Assembly: GCA_964627035.1 (NCBI GenBank) | Contig: CAZVKN010000039.1 | Coordinates: 1-26,837, forward strand | Reading direction: 5' to 3' | Origin: CAZVKN01 sp964627035 | GTDB lineage: Bacteria > Electryoneota > AABM5-125-24 > Hatepunaeales > Hatepunaeaceae | DNA: 26,837 nt | In this document: positions 1 through 6,707 of the stretch, in pieces | Layout: every line of letters begins with the position of its first letter | Position numbering within the stretch: the first letter of the stretch is position 1 | Translations under genes and position numbers: made by a program | The notes under the pieces: model-generated | What the model was told of the DNA's origin: nothing | Databases searched by the model: none | Seen by the model: only the letters and a program-made list of their open reading frames with translations

Positions 1-1407
1 CTAGAGCCATACCAAAAGTTTCTGGGTGATCCTTATCGTTCGTTTGACTACGAGGATGTGCACTTTGTGATCATGGATAACAGCCGATGGAACAGCAGCG
101 ATGAGATACCTAAAGATCAGATTAAATGGCTGAAGAAGGATCTCAAGAAGCATAAGAAGGCTCCATATACGCTGGTGTTCCTTCACAAGCCGTTCTGGTT
201 CAACAGTCTTGCGACAGGTCAACCGGATGCGCTGCATGACATCTTTATCAAGTATGGTGTGGATGCAGTATTCACCGGGCATTTTCATACATATTTCAGC
301 GATGAGTACGACAACATTATCTATACCAGCATGGGCAGCTCGGGTGGAGCTTCACAACCCGGTATAACGGGTCTGCATTATCATTATGCTTGGGTGACGA
401 TTAACAGTGACGGCATTCATATTGCTTTGGTCAAGAAGGGATCGGTATTGCCGTGGGATGAGGTTACTGCGGATGATCTACATACAGTGTCAGACCTTCA
501 GCAGTCTTTCATTAGTTTTGAAGATCAGCTAATGGTGATTGACGGCAAGATTCCGCAAACAACTTTTACCTTAACGATGAACAACAGCACTAAGTTCGAC
601 CTCGATGAGCAGGTTGAGTGGCAGGTTCCGACAGGATGGACTGTCGAACCGTCGTCAATGCGGGTTAATGTTGTAAGCGGGCAGACAAATTCGTTCAGGT
701 TTACTGCACAGTGTGACGGGATCCTGTTTCCGGCACCTTTACTGAAATTTAATGCTATATACCGCGAAGGGCGTACATTTGAATTGGAAGGTAATCTCCC
801 GTTGATGCGGAGTGTGACCTGCACAAAGGCTCCGATTCCTCCGGTTCTTGACGGAATGGTCAGCGAAGGTGAAGTGTGGCAGCATGGCGAGACTTCATTC
901 TTTCCGCCTGAAGGTGGTGAACCGAAGATCGAACCGGTCAGTTTCCATTTTGCGTATGACGACAAGAATCTGTATCTCGCTGCGGTCTGCCAGGAGAGCG
1001 TGATGGATTCATTAGCCGCCAAGATTGACAAACATGACGGACCGATTTACGGAGAGGATTGCGTCGGATTCTTTATATCACCCGGGAAGGATAGCGATGC
1101 TAATTATCAGCTCTATTTCAACCCGAACGCTTCCGCATTCGATCAGAAGATCGGAGTCAAAGACGGGCGTGCTGCATCAGTTGATAAGGAGTGGAATTGC
1201 ACCTACGAGGCCAAAACAGTAAAGAAAGAGAGCTTCTGGGCAATTGAGATTAAGCTGCCTCTGGATCAATTTGGTGTGTCACCCTCAAGCGGTGATGAAT
1301 GGAAAATCAACTTCCGCCGCAAGCAGCACAGACTTGGCAGTAGCGGAGACTGGATGATCCCGATCAGTTACGATCCGGTGACCTATGGGGTGTTGAAGTT
1401 TGAGTAA
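1..1407 (+). CDS. metallophosphoesterase with C-terminal CBM9-like domain, 5'-truncated
   Basis: The frame is open from base 1, so the gene begins upstream of the window; the GTG at 58 is internal. The visible 468 residues hold the second half of a calcineurin-like metallophosphoesterase: an FLHKPFW block with the metal/phosphate histidine near residue 62, and the typical GHFH block at 93-96 after DAVFT. Residues about 150-275 look like a beta-sandwich linker. About 280 to the end resembles the CBM9/DOMON-like sugar-binding domain (PPVLDG..., YDDKNLYLAAVC, GEDCVGFFISPG, ending in FRRKQHR and a short strand). The family hydrolyses phosphomonoesters or diesters, and the CBM9-like tail suggests an exported enzyme acting on a glycan- or lipid-linked substrate. 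The substrate is unknown, and the signal peptide and first metal motif (DxH) lie outside the window. Confidence 0.85.
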   Translation, partial: LEPYQKFLGDPYRSFDYEDVHFVIMDNSRWNSSDEIPKDQIKWLKKDLKKHKKAPYTLVFLHKPFWFNSLATGQPDALHDIFIKYGVDAVFTGHFHTYFSDEYDNIIYTSMGSSGGASQPGITGLHYHYAWVTINSDGIHIALVKKGSVLPWDEVTADDLHTVSDLQQSFISFEDQLMVIDGKIPQTTFTLTMNNSTKFDLDEQVEWQVPTGWTVEPSSMRVNVVSGQTNSFRFTAQCDGILFPAPLLKFNAIYREGRTFELEGNLPLMRSVTCTKAPIPPVLDGMVSEGEVWQHGETSFFPPEGGEPKIEPVSFHFAYDDKNLYLAAVCQESVMDSLAAKIDKHDGPIYGEDCVGFFISPGKDSDANYQLYFNPNASAFDQKIGVKDGRAASVDKEWNCTYEAKTVKKESFWAIEIKLPLDQFGVSPSSGDEWKINFRRKQHRLGSSGDWMIPISYDPVTYGVLKFE

Positions 1408-1409
1408 GG

Positions 1410-1467
1410 CTGCTGTCTTGTAGTCTCAAGTCCGATGTCGTAGTTGAGACAACCACGACTACAGCAG
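1410..1467. repeat. palindromic intergenic repeat, tag-tcgtggttg family
   Basis: Nested inverted repeats: CTGCTGT (1410-1416) pairs with ACAGCAG (1461-1467), and GTCGTAGTTG (1437-1446) pairs with CAACCACGAC (1450-1459) with one mismatch. The inner arm GTCGTGGTTGTCTCAAC is shared with the repeats before nuoN (11764) and nhaD (13584). It lies three bases after the phosphoesterase stop codon. No T tract follows, so I call it a dispersed repeat rather than a terminator. Confidence 0.7.
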
Positions 1468-1491
1468 GATCTTTGAAAGGGTGCTATTTTT

Positions 1492-1585
1492 CGTCATTCC
1501 CGTGAAGACGGGAATCCAGTAATCTGCTTCATCCGCTTGATCTGCTGAGAAATACACTGGATTCTGGATCAAGTCCAGAATGACA
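1492..1585. repeat. dispersed inverted repeat (GTCATTCCCG...GAATGAC type)
   Basis: The outer arms GTCATTC (1493-1499) and GAATGAC (1579-1585) pair. Inside them GGAATCCAGT (1511-1520) pairs with ACTGGATTC (1556-1564), and the right end is itself a hairpin (TTCTGGA...TCCAGAA). A half copy (GTCATTCCGGACTTGAC) appears at 26787-26803. This layout is typical of non-coding miniature repeats scattered in bacterial genomes. No coding potential is seen. Confidence 0.7.
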
Positions 1586-1611
1586 AAAGAACACAATAAA
1601 TCGGTTGCTAT

Positions 1612-2220
1612 TTGAAATTACATTATTACATAATTACAGTCATTGTTTTACTTCTATTCGGCTGCGACAACGACGTGACCATAACCGAGCCAGAGATGCC
1701 GTCGGTGTTGTCTCCACTCGCGATAGGTAACTACTGGGTGTTGTCGTATGAAGAGTATGATGGAAACACGCTGGTTTACAGTACCAGAGACAGTATCTAT
1801 ATTGACTCCATTGTGAATTGGAATGGTAACGAGTATTATAGAATAATTGAGCTGTTTGACGAAGTGCAAGCGGTAAATTATACGCGTAATGATGTCGGTG
1901 GGCAGTATAATCTGGTGATTGAAGAAGACACGACAGAAGCTTTGGCTCTGAAATATCCCGCTGAAGTCGGTGACATGTGGCACACACCATGGCACAGGGA
2001 TTGGGATCCGCGTGACACAATTATTGTTGTTTCAATTGATGACGATGTGACGTTGGCTATCGGACAGTTTAGCGGTTGCCAACGAATGAAGTACAACAAC
2101 AGCAGGGATGAAGAAGGAATGTGGTTTCAGCCGGGACATGGGTGGGTCAAGAGCAGATGGTTTCATCCGCATAACGGCAACAGACAAATAATGGATTTGG
2201 TCGAATACAAAGTTGAATGA
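1612..2220 (+). CDS. putative lipoprotein, tandem paralogue A
   Basis: 202 residues beginning at TTG. An in-frame stop at 1597 and the absence of any ATG before the signal peptide leave this as the only plausible start, and no clear ribosome-binding site is seen. Residues 1-18 form a lipoprotein signal (hydrophobic run IITVIVLLLF, then GC at 17-18) followed by an acidic DNDV stretch. The mature part shares an ordered set of motifs with the next gene: LxIGNxWV near the start, YxRNDxxGxYNL in the middle, LKYPxExGDxWxTPW, GxFxGCxxxxYN and GxWxxPGxGxxKS near the end. Inferred to be anchored to the inner or outer membrane. No known family function is recognised. Confidence 0.75.
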   Translation: MKLHYYIITVIVLLLFGCDNDVTITEPEMPSVLSPLAIGNYWVLSYEEYDGNTLVYSTRDSIYIDSIVNWNGNEYYRIIELFDEVQAVNYTRNDVGGQYNLVIEEDTTEALALKYPAEVGDMWHTPWHRDWDPRDTIIVVSIDDDVTLAIGQFSGCQRMKYNNSRDEEGMWFQPGHGWVKSRWFHPHNGNRQIMDLVEYKVE

Positions 2221-2240
2221 TATAACAGAGGGGATTCGCG

Positions 2241-2879
2241 ATGAAATCATTTAAGTTCTTTGTAATATTAGGTTTTACTGCCCTACTCTCTATTGGAATG
2301 ATTGGCTGTGATGATGACAATCCTGCAGAGGTCGGTGATCCGGGTCCTTTGGTAATAATGCCGCTATCAATCGGCAACCAATGGGTTATTGAAGAAAGGC
2401 GTTCGCATGAAATCTTCCCTGATGTAGACACAACTATGTATGTGTACGTGGTTGACTCTACATTCCATTGGGGAGATGAGGAGTGGTACTCAATCACTAC
2501 TACTGTGGACTCGAATAGTTATGTGAGTTTTCGTCGTAATGATTATGAAGGGCTGTACAATCTTGAAATTTATGATTGGGAAAACGATACAACTATGGGA
2601 CTGTTCTTGAAATATCCCGGTGAGCCAGGTGATATCTGGGAAACCCCATGGCAATGGGACGATAATGATGGTTTTAACGATTCGTTAAGACTCATGTCTA
2701 TCTCGGAAACTGTTACAGTCCCCGCAGGAACATTTGACGGGTGTTATCTATACAGATATAATGACAATTTCTATAATGAAGGGCTGTGGTACAAACCGGG
2801 GATAGGATTTATAAAAAGCACTTGGCACTTTGATAGGGTGATGAGAGTTTATGAGTTGGTGTCTTATAGTGTTGAGTAG
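2241..2879 (+). CDS. putative lipoprotein, tandem paralogue B
   Basis: 212 residues from ATG 2241, with a purine-rich GAGGGG ribosome-binding site about 8 bases upstream and 20 bases after the stop of the preceding paralogue. The lipoprotein signal ends at LLSIGMIGC (Cys23), followed by DDDNPAE. The mature domain repeats the motif order of the upstream gene (SIGNQWV, RNDYEGLYNL, LKYPGEPGDIWETPW, GTFDGCYLYRYN, GLWYKPGIGFIKS). The two clearly arose by tandem duplication and then diverged well beyond recent-copy identity. They are probably co-transcribed and exported together. Function unknown; the beta-rich, Trp/Tyr/Asp-rich character suggests an extracytoplasmic binding domain, but this is inference. 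Confidence 0.85.
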   Translation: MKSFKFFVILGFTALLSIGMIGCDDDNPAEVGDPGPLVIMPLSIGNQWVIEERRSHEIFPDVDTTMYVYVVDSTFHWGDEEWYSITTTVDSNSYVSFRRNDYEGLYNLEIYDWENDTTMGLFLKYPGEPGDIWETPWQWDDNDGFNDSLRLMSISETVTVPAGTFDGCYLYRYNDNFYNEGLWYKPGIGFIKSTWHFDRVMRVYELVSYSVE

Positions 2880-2950
2880 TGCAATGAAGCATCTGAATAC
2901 AGAAATAATGCTACTATTGAAAATCTACATGATAAAGAAAGAGGCTAATC

Positions 2951-3130
2951 ATGGAAAAGTTCACTGCAGTTTATGAAAAGGACGGGGATTGGTGGATCGG
3001 CTATGTTGAGGAGCTACCTGGAGCCAATACTCAGGGTCGCACTCGCAAGGAAGTACGCGAGAATCTGAAAGAAGCTGTTGAAATGGTACTGGAAGCAAAC
3101 AGAGATATTGCCTGCATTAAGGAGATTTAA
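2951..3130 (+). CDS. HicB-like antitoxin-family protein, short
   Basis: A 59-residue frame from ATG 2951, preceded by AAAGAGGC. The sequence has the HicB partial RNase-H-like fold pattern: FTAVYEKDGDWWIGYVEELPGA (strand-turn-strand), then NTQGRTRKEVRENLKEAVEMVLEAN (helix). Members of this family usually run 10-15 residues further and are followed or preceded by a HicA toxin. Here the protein stops soon after EANRD, and the next gene is DUF4258 instead. The last codons (ATT AAG GAG) supply the ribosome-binding site of that gene, so the two are translationally coupled. It may be an orphan antitoxin or the truncated survivor of a recombined hicBA pair. Confidence 0.75.
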   Translation: MEKFTAVYEKDGDWWIGYVEELPGANTQGRTRKEVRENLKEAVEMVLEANRDIACIKEI

Positions 3131-3396
3131 TTCTAGATATTCAAATTGGTGCTCATACATTAAAACGAGCTACTAAACGTGGTACGAACGAAGTTGAAAT
3201 TATTGATGTAATCAAAACCGGTTCTTTAATTCCGGTAAATTACGGAAGAAAGGGTTTGGCTAAGGTGTATGAGTTTAACAAGACTTGGCAGGGAAAACAA
3301 TATAAACAGAAATGCGTAGAAGTAATTTATTTAATTGAAAATAATATTATAGTTACAGTTACGGTGAAAGTAAAATATGGTCATTGGGAGAAATAA
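3130..3396 (+). CDS. DUF4258 family protein, apparent ATT start
   Basis: An open frame after the stop at 3118-3120 encodes about 88 residues matching the DUF4258 pattern: IGAHTLKRATKRGTNEVEI (helical N-terminus with the H..kRa.kRG signature), IPVNYGRKGLAKVYEF in the middle, and VEVIYLIENNIIVTVTVKV at the end. The fold is related to RelE/BrnT-type small toxins. No ATG, GTG or TTG precedes the domain. A strong AAGGAG (3119-3124) sits 5 bases before ATT 3130, so ATT initiation is my best reading; the alternative is loss of the start codon by mutation. It is followed two bases later by DUF2283, its common partner. Function unproven; a toxin-like role is inference. Confidence 0.65.
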   Translation: MLDIQIGAHTLKRATKRGTNEVEIIDVIKTGSLIPVNYGRKGLAKVYEFNKTWQGKQYKQKCVEVIYLIENNIIVTVTVKVKYGHWEK

Positions 3397-3398
3397 AT

Positions 3399-3614
3399 AT
3401 GCAGATTCACTACAATTCTAAAACGGACCTTTTATACATCACTTTAGATGATCGAAGTCAAGAAGTGCTGAGCAAAGAGGTCGGTGAAGACATCTTGCTT
3501 GATTACGGTGAGGATCAAAAACTGGTTGGAATTGAGATTATGAATGCGTCAAAGCACTTAAGCTTGGATCAATTTTTACCGGTTGATTACGAATTAGCAA
3601 AAGAAGCAGTATAA
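3399..3614 (+). CDS. DUF2283 family protein
   Basis: 71 residues from ATG 3399, with GGGAG (3385-3389) upstream overlapping the end of DUF4258. The sequence is a standard DUF2283: MQIHYNSKTDLLYITLDD, then DILLDYGEDQKLVGIEIMNAS. DUF2283 genes very often sit beside DUF4258 genes, and the pair behaves in gene neighbourhoods like a toxin-antitoxin module, which makes this the likely antitoxin-like partner. A TTG at 3384 would add five residues but would sit on top of the ribosome-binding site, so I prefer the ATG. It ends 12 bases before nuoL. Confidence 0.85.
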   Translation: MQIHYNSKTDLLYITLDDRSQEVLSKEVGEDILLDYGEDQKLVGIEIMNASKHLSLDQFLPVDYELAKEAV

Positions 3615-3626
3615 TAATATACATCT

Positions 3627-5573
3627 ATGTCTGAATACTTATACTTAATCCCGTTAGTACCGTTCATCGGTTTTCTGATCAACGGAACGATGGGTAAAAA
3701 ACTTGGCGATAAGATGGTCGGTGTGATCGGATCAGCCGCCATCGGAATCGCCTTTGCGCTGTCAATAGCAGCCTTCATTGAGCTGATCGGTCACGATGCG
3801 CATCACCGTATCATTGATGTCAACTACTTCACGTGGTTGACAGCCGGAAAGCTCGATATTGCATTTGGAATGCTACTCGATCCGCTTTCTGCTGTGATGA
3901 TACTGATTGTGACAGGTGTGTCGTTCCTGATCCACATCTACAGCATCGGTTACATGCACGGTGACGTGGGGTATCCGCGCTATTTTGCCTATTTGAACCT
4001 GTTCGTAACCTTCATGCTGTTGCTGGTTCTGGGTAACTCGTATCCGATAATGTTCATCGGATGGGAAGGAGTCGGTCTGTGCAGTTATCTGCTGATCGGA
4101 TTCTGGTTCACTGATAATGCCAAGGCAACAGCCGGAAAAAAGGCTTTTGTCGTCAACCGTATCGGTGACTTCGGTTTCCTGATCGGACTGTTCCTAATCT
4201 TCTCGACGTTCGGAACGCTATCGTTCAGTGGCGTTGCAGAGCAGGCTCAATTCTTCGTAGGTTCGGGTGCGATCATGTTCTGGATTGCCCTGACACTGTT
4301 TGTCGGTGCTACAGGTAAATCGGCGCAGATTCCGCTGTACGTCTGGCTGCCGGATGCAATGGCAGGTCCTACCCCGGTGTCCGCCCTCATCCACGCTGCG
4401 ACTATGGTCACAGCAGGTGTTTACATGGTAGCGCGAAACTCGTTCATCTATGCACAAGCTCCCGGAGCACTTAGCATCGTTGCATGGGTTGGAGTAGCAA
4501 CGGCTCTGTTTGCGGCTACTATTGCACTCGTCCAGAATGACATCAAGAAGGTGTTGGCGTACTCGACAGTATCGCAGTTGGGATACATGTTTGTCGGTTG
4601 TGGTGTCGGTGCATATGCGGCTGGAATCAGCCATTTGATGACGCATGCTTTCTTCAAAGCATTACTGTTCCTCGGAGCCGGATCGGTGATTCATGCAGTT
4701 CATCACGCTCATGAGAAAACCGGATACCACGGTGATCCACAAGACATACGGTTCATGGGAGGTGTCCGTAATAAAATGCCAAGGACATACTGGACTTTCC
4801 TGATTGCGACGTTAGCCATTTCAGGTGTACCTGGACTATCAGGATTCTTCAGCAAGGACGAGATCATCTGGATGTCATTCGCAAACGGTCATCCAGCGAT
4901 TGGGATTGTTGCTCTGATCGCAGCAGCAATGACGGCATTCTATATGTTCCGGCTGGTTTATATGACATTCCACGGTAGTTGGCGCGGAAAATCAGATCAG
5001 CAAGATCATCTGCACGAATCTCCTTCTGCGATGACAATTCCGTTGATAGTATTGGCAGTCCTGTCAGTAATCGGCGGGTGGATAATGATTCCGAAAGCAC
5101 TTGGCGGTGGGATGCAGTTTGAGCATTTCCTGCACCCTTCGTTTGCAATTGCTGAGGAGTTAGCAGCCGAACATGCGCATCCTTCACACGCTGCTGAATA
5201 CGGTATCATGGGGATTTCCGTCATTCTGGCACTCGGTGGCATTTTTCTCGCAAGGCATTGGTACATTAATAACCCTGATATTCCGAAACGGTTGGTTCTT
5301 CGAGCTAAGTTGGCTCACAGAGTGCTATTGAATAAATACTATGTTGACGAGATTTATGATTATGCAGTGATTCAGACCGTTATCGGCATGGGTGAGAGTC
5401 TGTGGAAGCAGTTTGATGTGCTGATCGTTGACGGGATTGTCAACGGTGTGGCTAAACTGTTCGGTTGGTTTGGTGAGCAGTTCCGCAAAGTGCAGACAGG
5501 ATTAGTATCGAATTATGCGCTGTTTTTGGCGATTGGTGTGATAATAATAGTCGGTTATATGGTTTGGCAATAA
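3627..5573 (+). CDS. nuoL: NADH-quinone oxidoreductase subunit L
   Basis: 648 residues, close to the usual 610-660. This is the distal antiporter-like subunit of complex I, which couples quinone reduction to ion translocation in the inner membrane. Diagnostic features: FIGWEGVGLCSYLLIGFW with the TM5 glutamate at E147; GKSAQIPLYVWLPDAMAGP with the TM7 lysine at K231; SALIHAATMVTAGVYM with H256; DIKKVLAYSTVSQLGYM near residue 310; and the lateral helix and final anchoring TM at the C-terminus (NYALFLAIGVIIIVGYMVW). No Shine-Dalgarno is visible. Upstream there is no nuoK; a DUF2283 gene sits 12 bases away, so the rest of the nuo operon is elsewhere or upstream of the window. Downstream, three accessory genes separate it from nuoM. 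Confidence 0.98.
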   Translation: MSEYLYLIPLVPFIGFLINGTMGKKLGDKMVGVIGSAAIGIAFALSIAAFIELIGHDAHHRIIDVNYFTWLTAGKLDIAFGMLLDPLSAVMILIVTGVSFLIHIYSIGYMHGDVGYPRYFAYLNLFVTFMLLLVLGNSYPIMFIGWEGVGLCSYLLIGFWFTDNAKATAGKKAFVVNRIGDFGFLIGLFLIFSTFGTLSFSGVAEQAQFFVGSGAIMFWIALTLFVGATGKSAQIPLYVWLPDAMAGPTPVSALIHAATMVTAGVYMVARNSFIYAQAPGALSIVAWVGVATALFAATIALVQNDIKKVLAYSTVSQLGYMFVGCGVGAYAAGISHLMTHAFFKALLFLGAGSVIHAVHHAHEKTGYHGDPQDIRFMGGVRNKMPRTYWTFLIATLAISGVPGLSGFFSKDEIIWMSFANGHPAIGIVALIAAAMTAFYMFRLVYMTFHGSWRGKSDQQDHLHESPSAMTIPLIVLAVLSVIGGWIMIPKALGGGMQFEHFLHPSFAIAEELAAEHAHPSHAAEYGIMGISVILALGGIFLARHWYINNPDIPKRLVLRAKLAHRVLLNKYYVDEIYDYAVIQTVIGMGESLWKQFDVLIVDGIVNGVAKLFGWFGEQFRKVQTGLVSNYALFLAIGVIIIVGYMVWQ

Positions 5574-5582
5574 GAAGAAAAT

Positions 5583-5659
5583 AACCACCAAGTCACCAAG
5601 CCACCAAGAAGAAAAGAATATAATATTTATTTTCTTGGTGTCTTTGTGGCTTAGTGGTT
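5583..5659. repeat. long inverted repeat of ACCAAG units
   Basis: A 28-base left arm (5583-5610, AACCACCAAGTCACCAAGCC...) pairs with the right arm (5632-5659) with four mismatches around an AT-rich 21-base loop. Each arm is made of CACCAAG-like units. It directly follows the nuoL stop. The stem is long and A/C-rich without a clean T tract, which looks like a dispersed miniature repeat; it could still attenuate transcription out of nuoL. Confidence 0.75.
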
Positions 5660-5680
5660 CAAAAAATGGTTAAGAGCATC

Positions 5681-5938
5681 ATGAATATCTACGTAATGAG
5701 AAATGTAACTCTACAGGAAGTCTATTTCGGACTAACTGAAAATGATAGCAAGGAAGTGGTAAAAGGTCATAAGGAAGACCTGGAGAGTCCGGTCAGCCAC
5801 TGGAAGTTTGACGAAGAAAAAGTACAATGGGGTGAAGTCCAAACCGGACTGCCTGAAGGAGTAGCACACTCATTTATACAGGCACTGCGGAGAGAGCCTC
5901 CAGATGAGGGTTGGGTTGTTGTTGTTGGAGTGGATTGA
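5681..5938 (+). CDS. unknown 85-aa protein, possible degenerate GIY-YIG-like fold
   Basis: I start it at ATG 5681 (MNIYVMRNVTLQEVYFG). Upstream in-frame starts at 5654 (GTG) and 5666 (ATG) lie in or next to the inverted repeat. The stop overlaps the next gene's start by one base (TGATG), so it belongs to a three-gene operon with the MNT and HEPN genes. The N-terminal strand pair IYVMRNV....VYFGLTE recalls the GIY-YIG nuclease motif, but the catalytic Arg and Glu positions are not evident. The C-terminal half has PVSHWKFDE, VQTGLPEG and a helix followed by PDEGWVVVVGVD. I do not recognise a named family. A regulatory or target-recognition partner of the MNT/HEPN pair is possible. Confidence 0.6.
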   Translation: MNIYVMRNVTLQEVYFGLTENDSKEVVKGHKEDLESPVSHWKFDEEKVQWGEVQTGLPEGVAHSFIQALRREPPDEGWVVVVGVD

Positions 5939-6279
5939 TGGATGATGGCATACATAACCGTATTAGCCAATCAGTTATTGATAAAATCACAGAACGGATC
6001 GTTCAGGAATACAAGCCGTTGAAGATTATCCTGTTCGGTTCGTATGCTTGGGGTACTCCGCATCGGGATTCGGATATTGATTTGCTGATTGTGAAAGAGA
6101 CAAAAGAAAGACCGATAGATCGGTGTGTGGAAGTACACCGGATGATTAGCAAATTAACAAAATTTATCCCTATGGATATTTTGGTAATCACACCAGTTGA
6201 ATTGAATAAACGAATTGACATTGGTGACCACTTTGTGAGAAGGATACAGAATCAGGGGGTGACACTATATGTCAATTGA
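5938..6279 (+). CDS. MNT-type nucleotidyltransferase domain protein
   Basis: 113 residues from ATG 5938, overlapping the upstream stop by one base. A longer reading from 5911 would add a Cys-rich stretch that is only the upstream gene in another frame. The minimal nucleotidyltransferase signature is complete: LKIILFGSYAWG (GS motif), then HRDSDIDLLIV with the DxD metal-binding pair, and a third acidic strand FIPMDILVI. Such proteins are the MntA partner of HEPN toxins. In characterised pairs they transfer AMP from ATP onto the HEPN protein and silence it. The 11-base overlap with the following HEPN gene supports this pairing. Cytoplasmic. Confidence 0.88.
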   Translation: MDDGIHNRISQSVIDKITERIVQEYKPLKIILFGSYAWGTPHRDSDIDLLIVKETKERPIDRCVEVHRMISKLTKFIPMDILVITPVELNKRIDIGDHFVRRIQNQGVTLYVN

Positions 6280-6655
6280 TAATTTACAATATGTTCAGGA
6301 ATGGTTTGCTATTGCTGAGCGAGATTTGAAACGAGCGAAACTGTTAGCAAATGAATCGGACTGGGAAGGAGCAGGTTTTAATTTACAACAATCTGTGGAG
6401 AAATTCCTTAAGGGATATTTAATCTCAAACGGATGGGAATTGCATCGTACTCACGATCTAGTGATGCTTGTTAATTATGCTATTGAATATGATGACAGCT
6501 TCAGTAAATTTAAGGATGCATGCCAAAAAAAATCTACCTACTACATGTGGAAATGTTATCCAAAAGTAATGGAAGAACCTCTTACCGAAGATGACATATC
6601 TGAATCGTTAGACTGGGTAGTGAAGATTAAGGATAGGATTAATAGTAACTTATAG
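6269..6655 (+). CDS. HEPN domain protein, partner of the MNT gene
   Basis: 128 residues from ATG 6269, overlapping the nucleotidyltransferase by 11 bases. It matches the HEPN class typified by WFAIAERDLKRAKLL, then GAGFNLQQSVEKFLKGYLI and RTHDLVMLV, four helices in the expected order. HEPN proteins in MNT pairs are generally RNases held in check by the nucleotidyltransferase. No R-x(4-6)-H catalytic motif is visible, and the region where this subclass often has an RYP tripeptide reads KCYP, so ribonuclease activity is doubtful. It ends 52 bases before nuoM. Confidence 0.85.
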   Translation: MSIDNLQYVQEWFAIAERDLKRAKLLANESDWEGAGFNLQQSVEKFLKGYLISNGWELHRTHDLVMLVNYAIEYDDSFSKFKDACQKKSTYYMWKCYPKVMEEPLTEDDISESLDWVVKIKDRINSNL

Positions 6656-6707
6656 TATCCGTAACTTATTTCGTTATTAAAACTGATATAAATTAGCAAA
6701 TTATCAA

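Noticed and set aside
525..1031. 168-aa open frame on the minus strand
   Set aside because: It lies fully inside the metallophosphoesterase gene; its composition is that of an antisense shadow and it has no recognisable motif.
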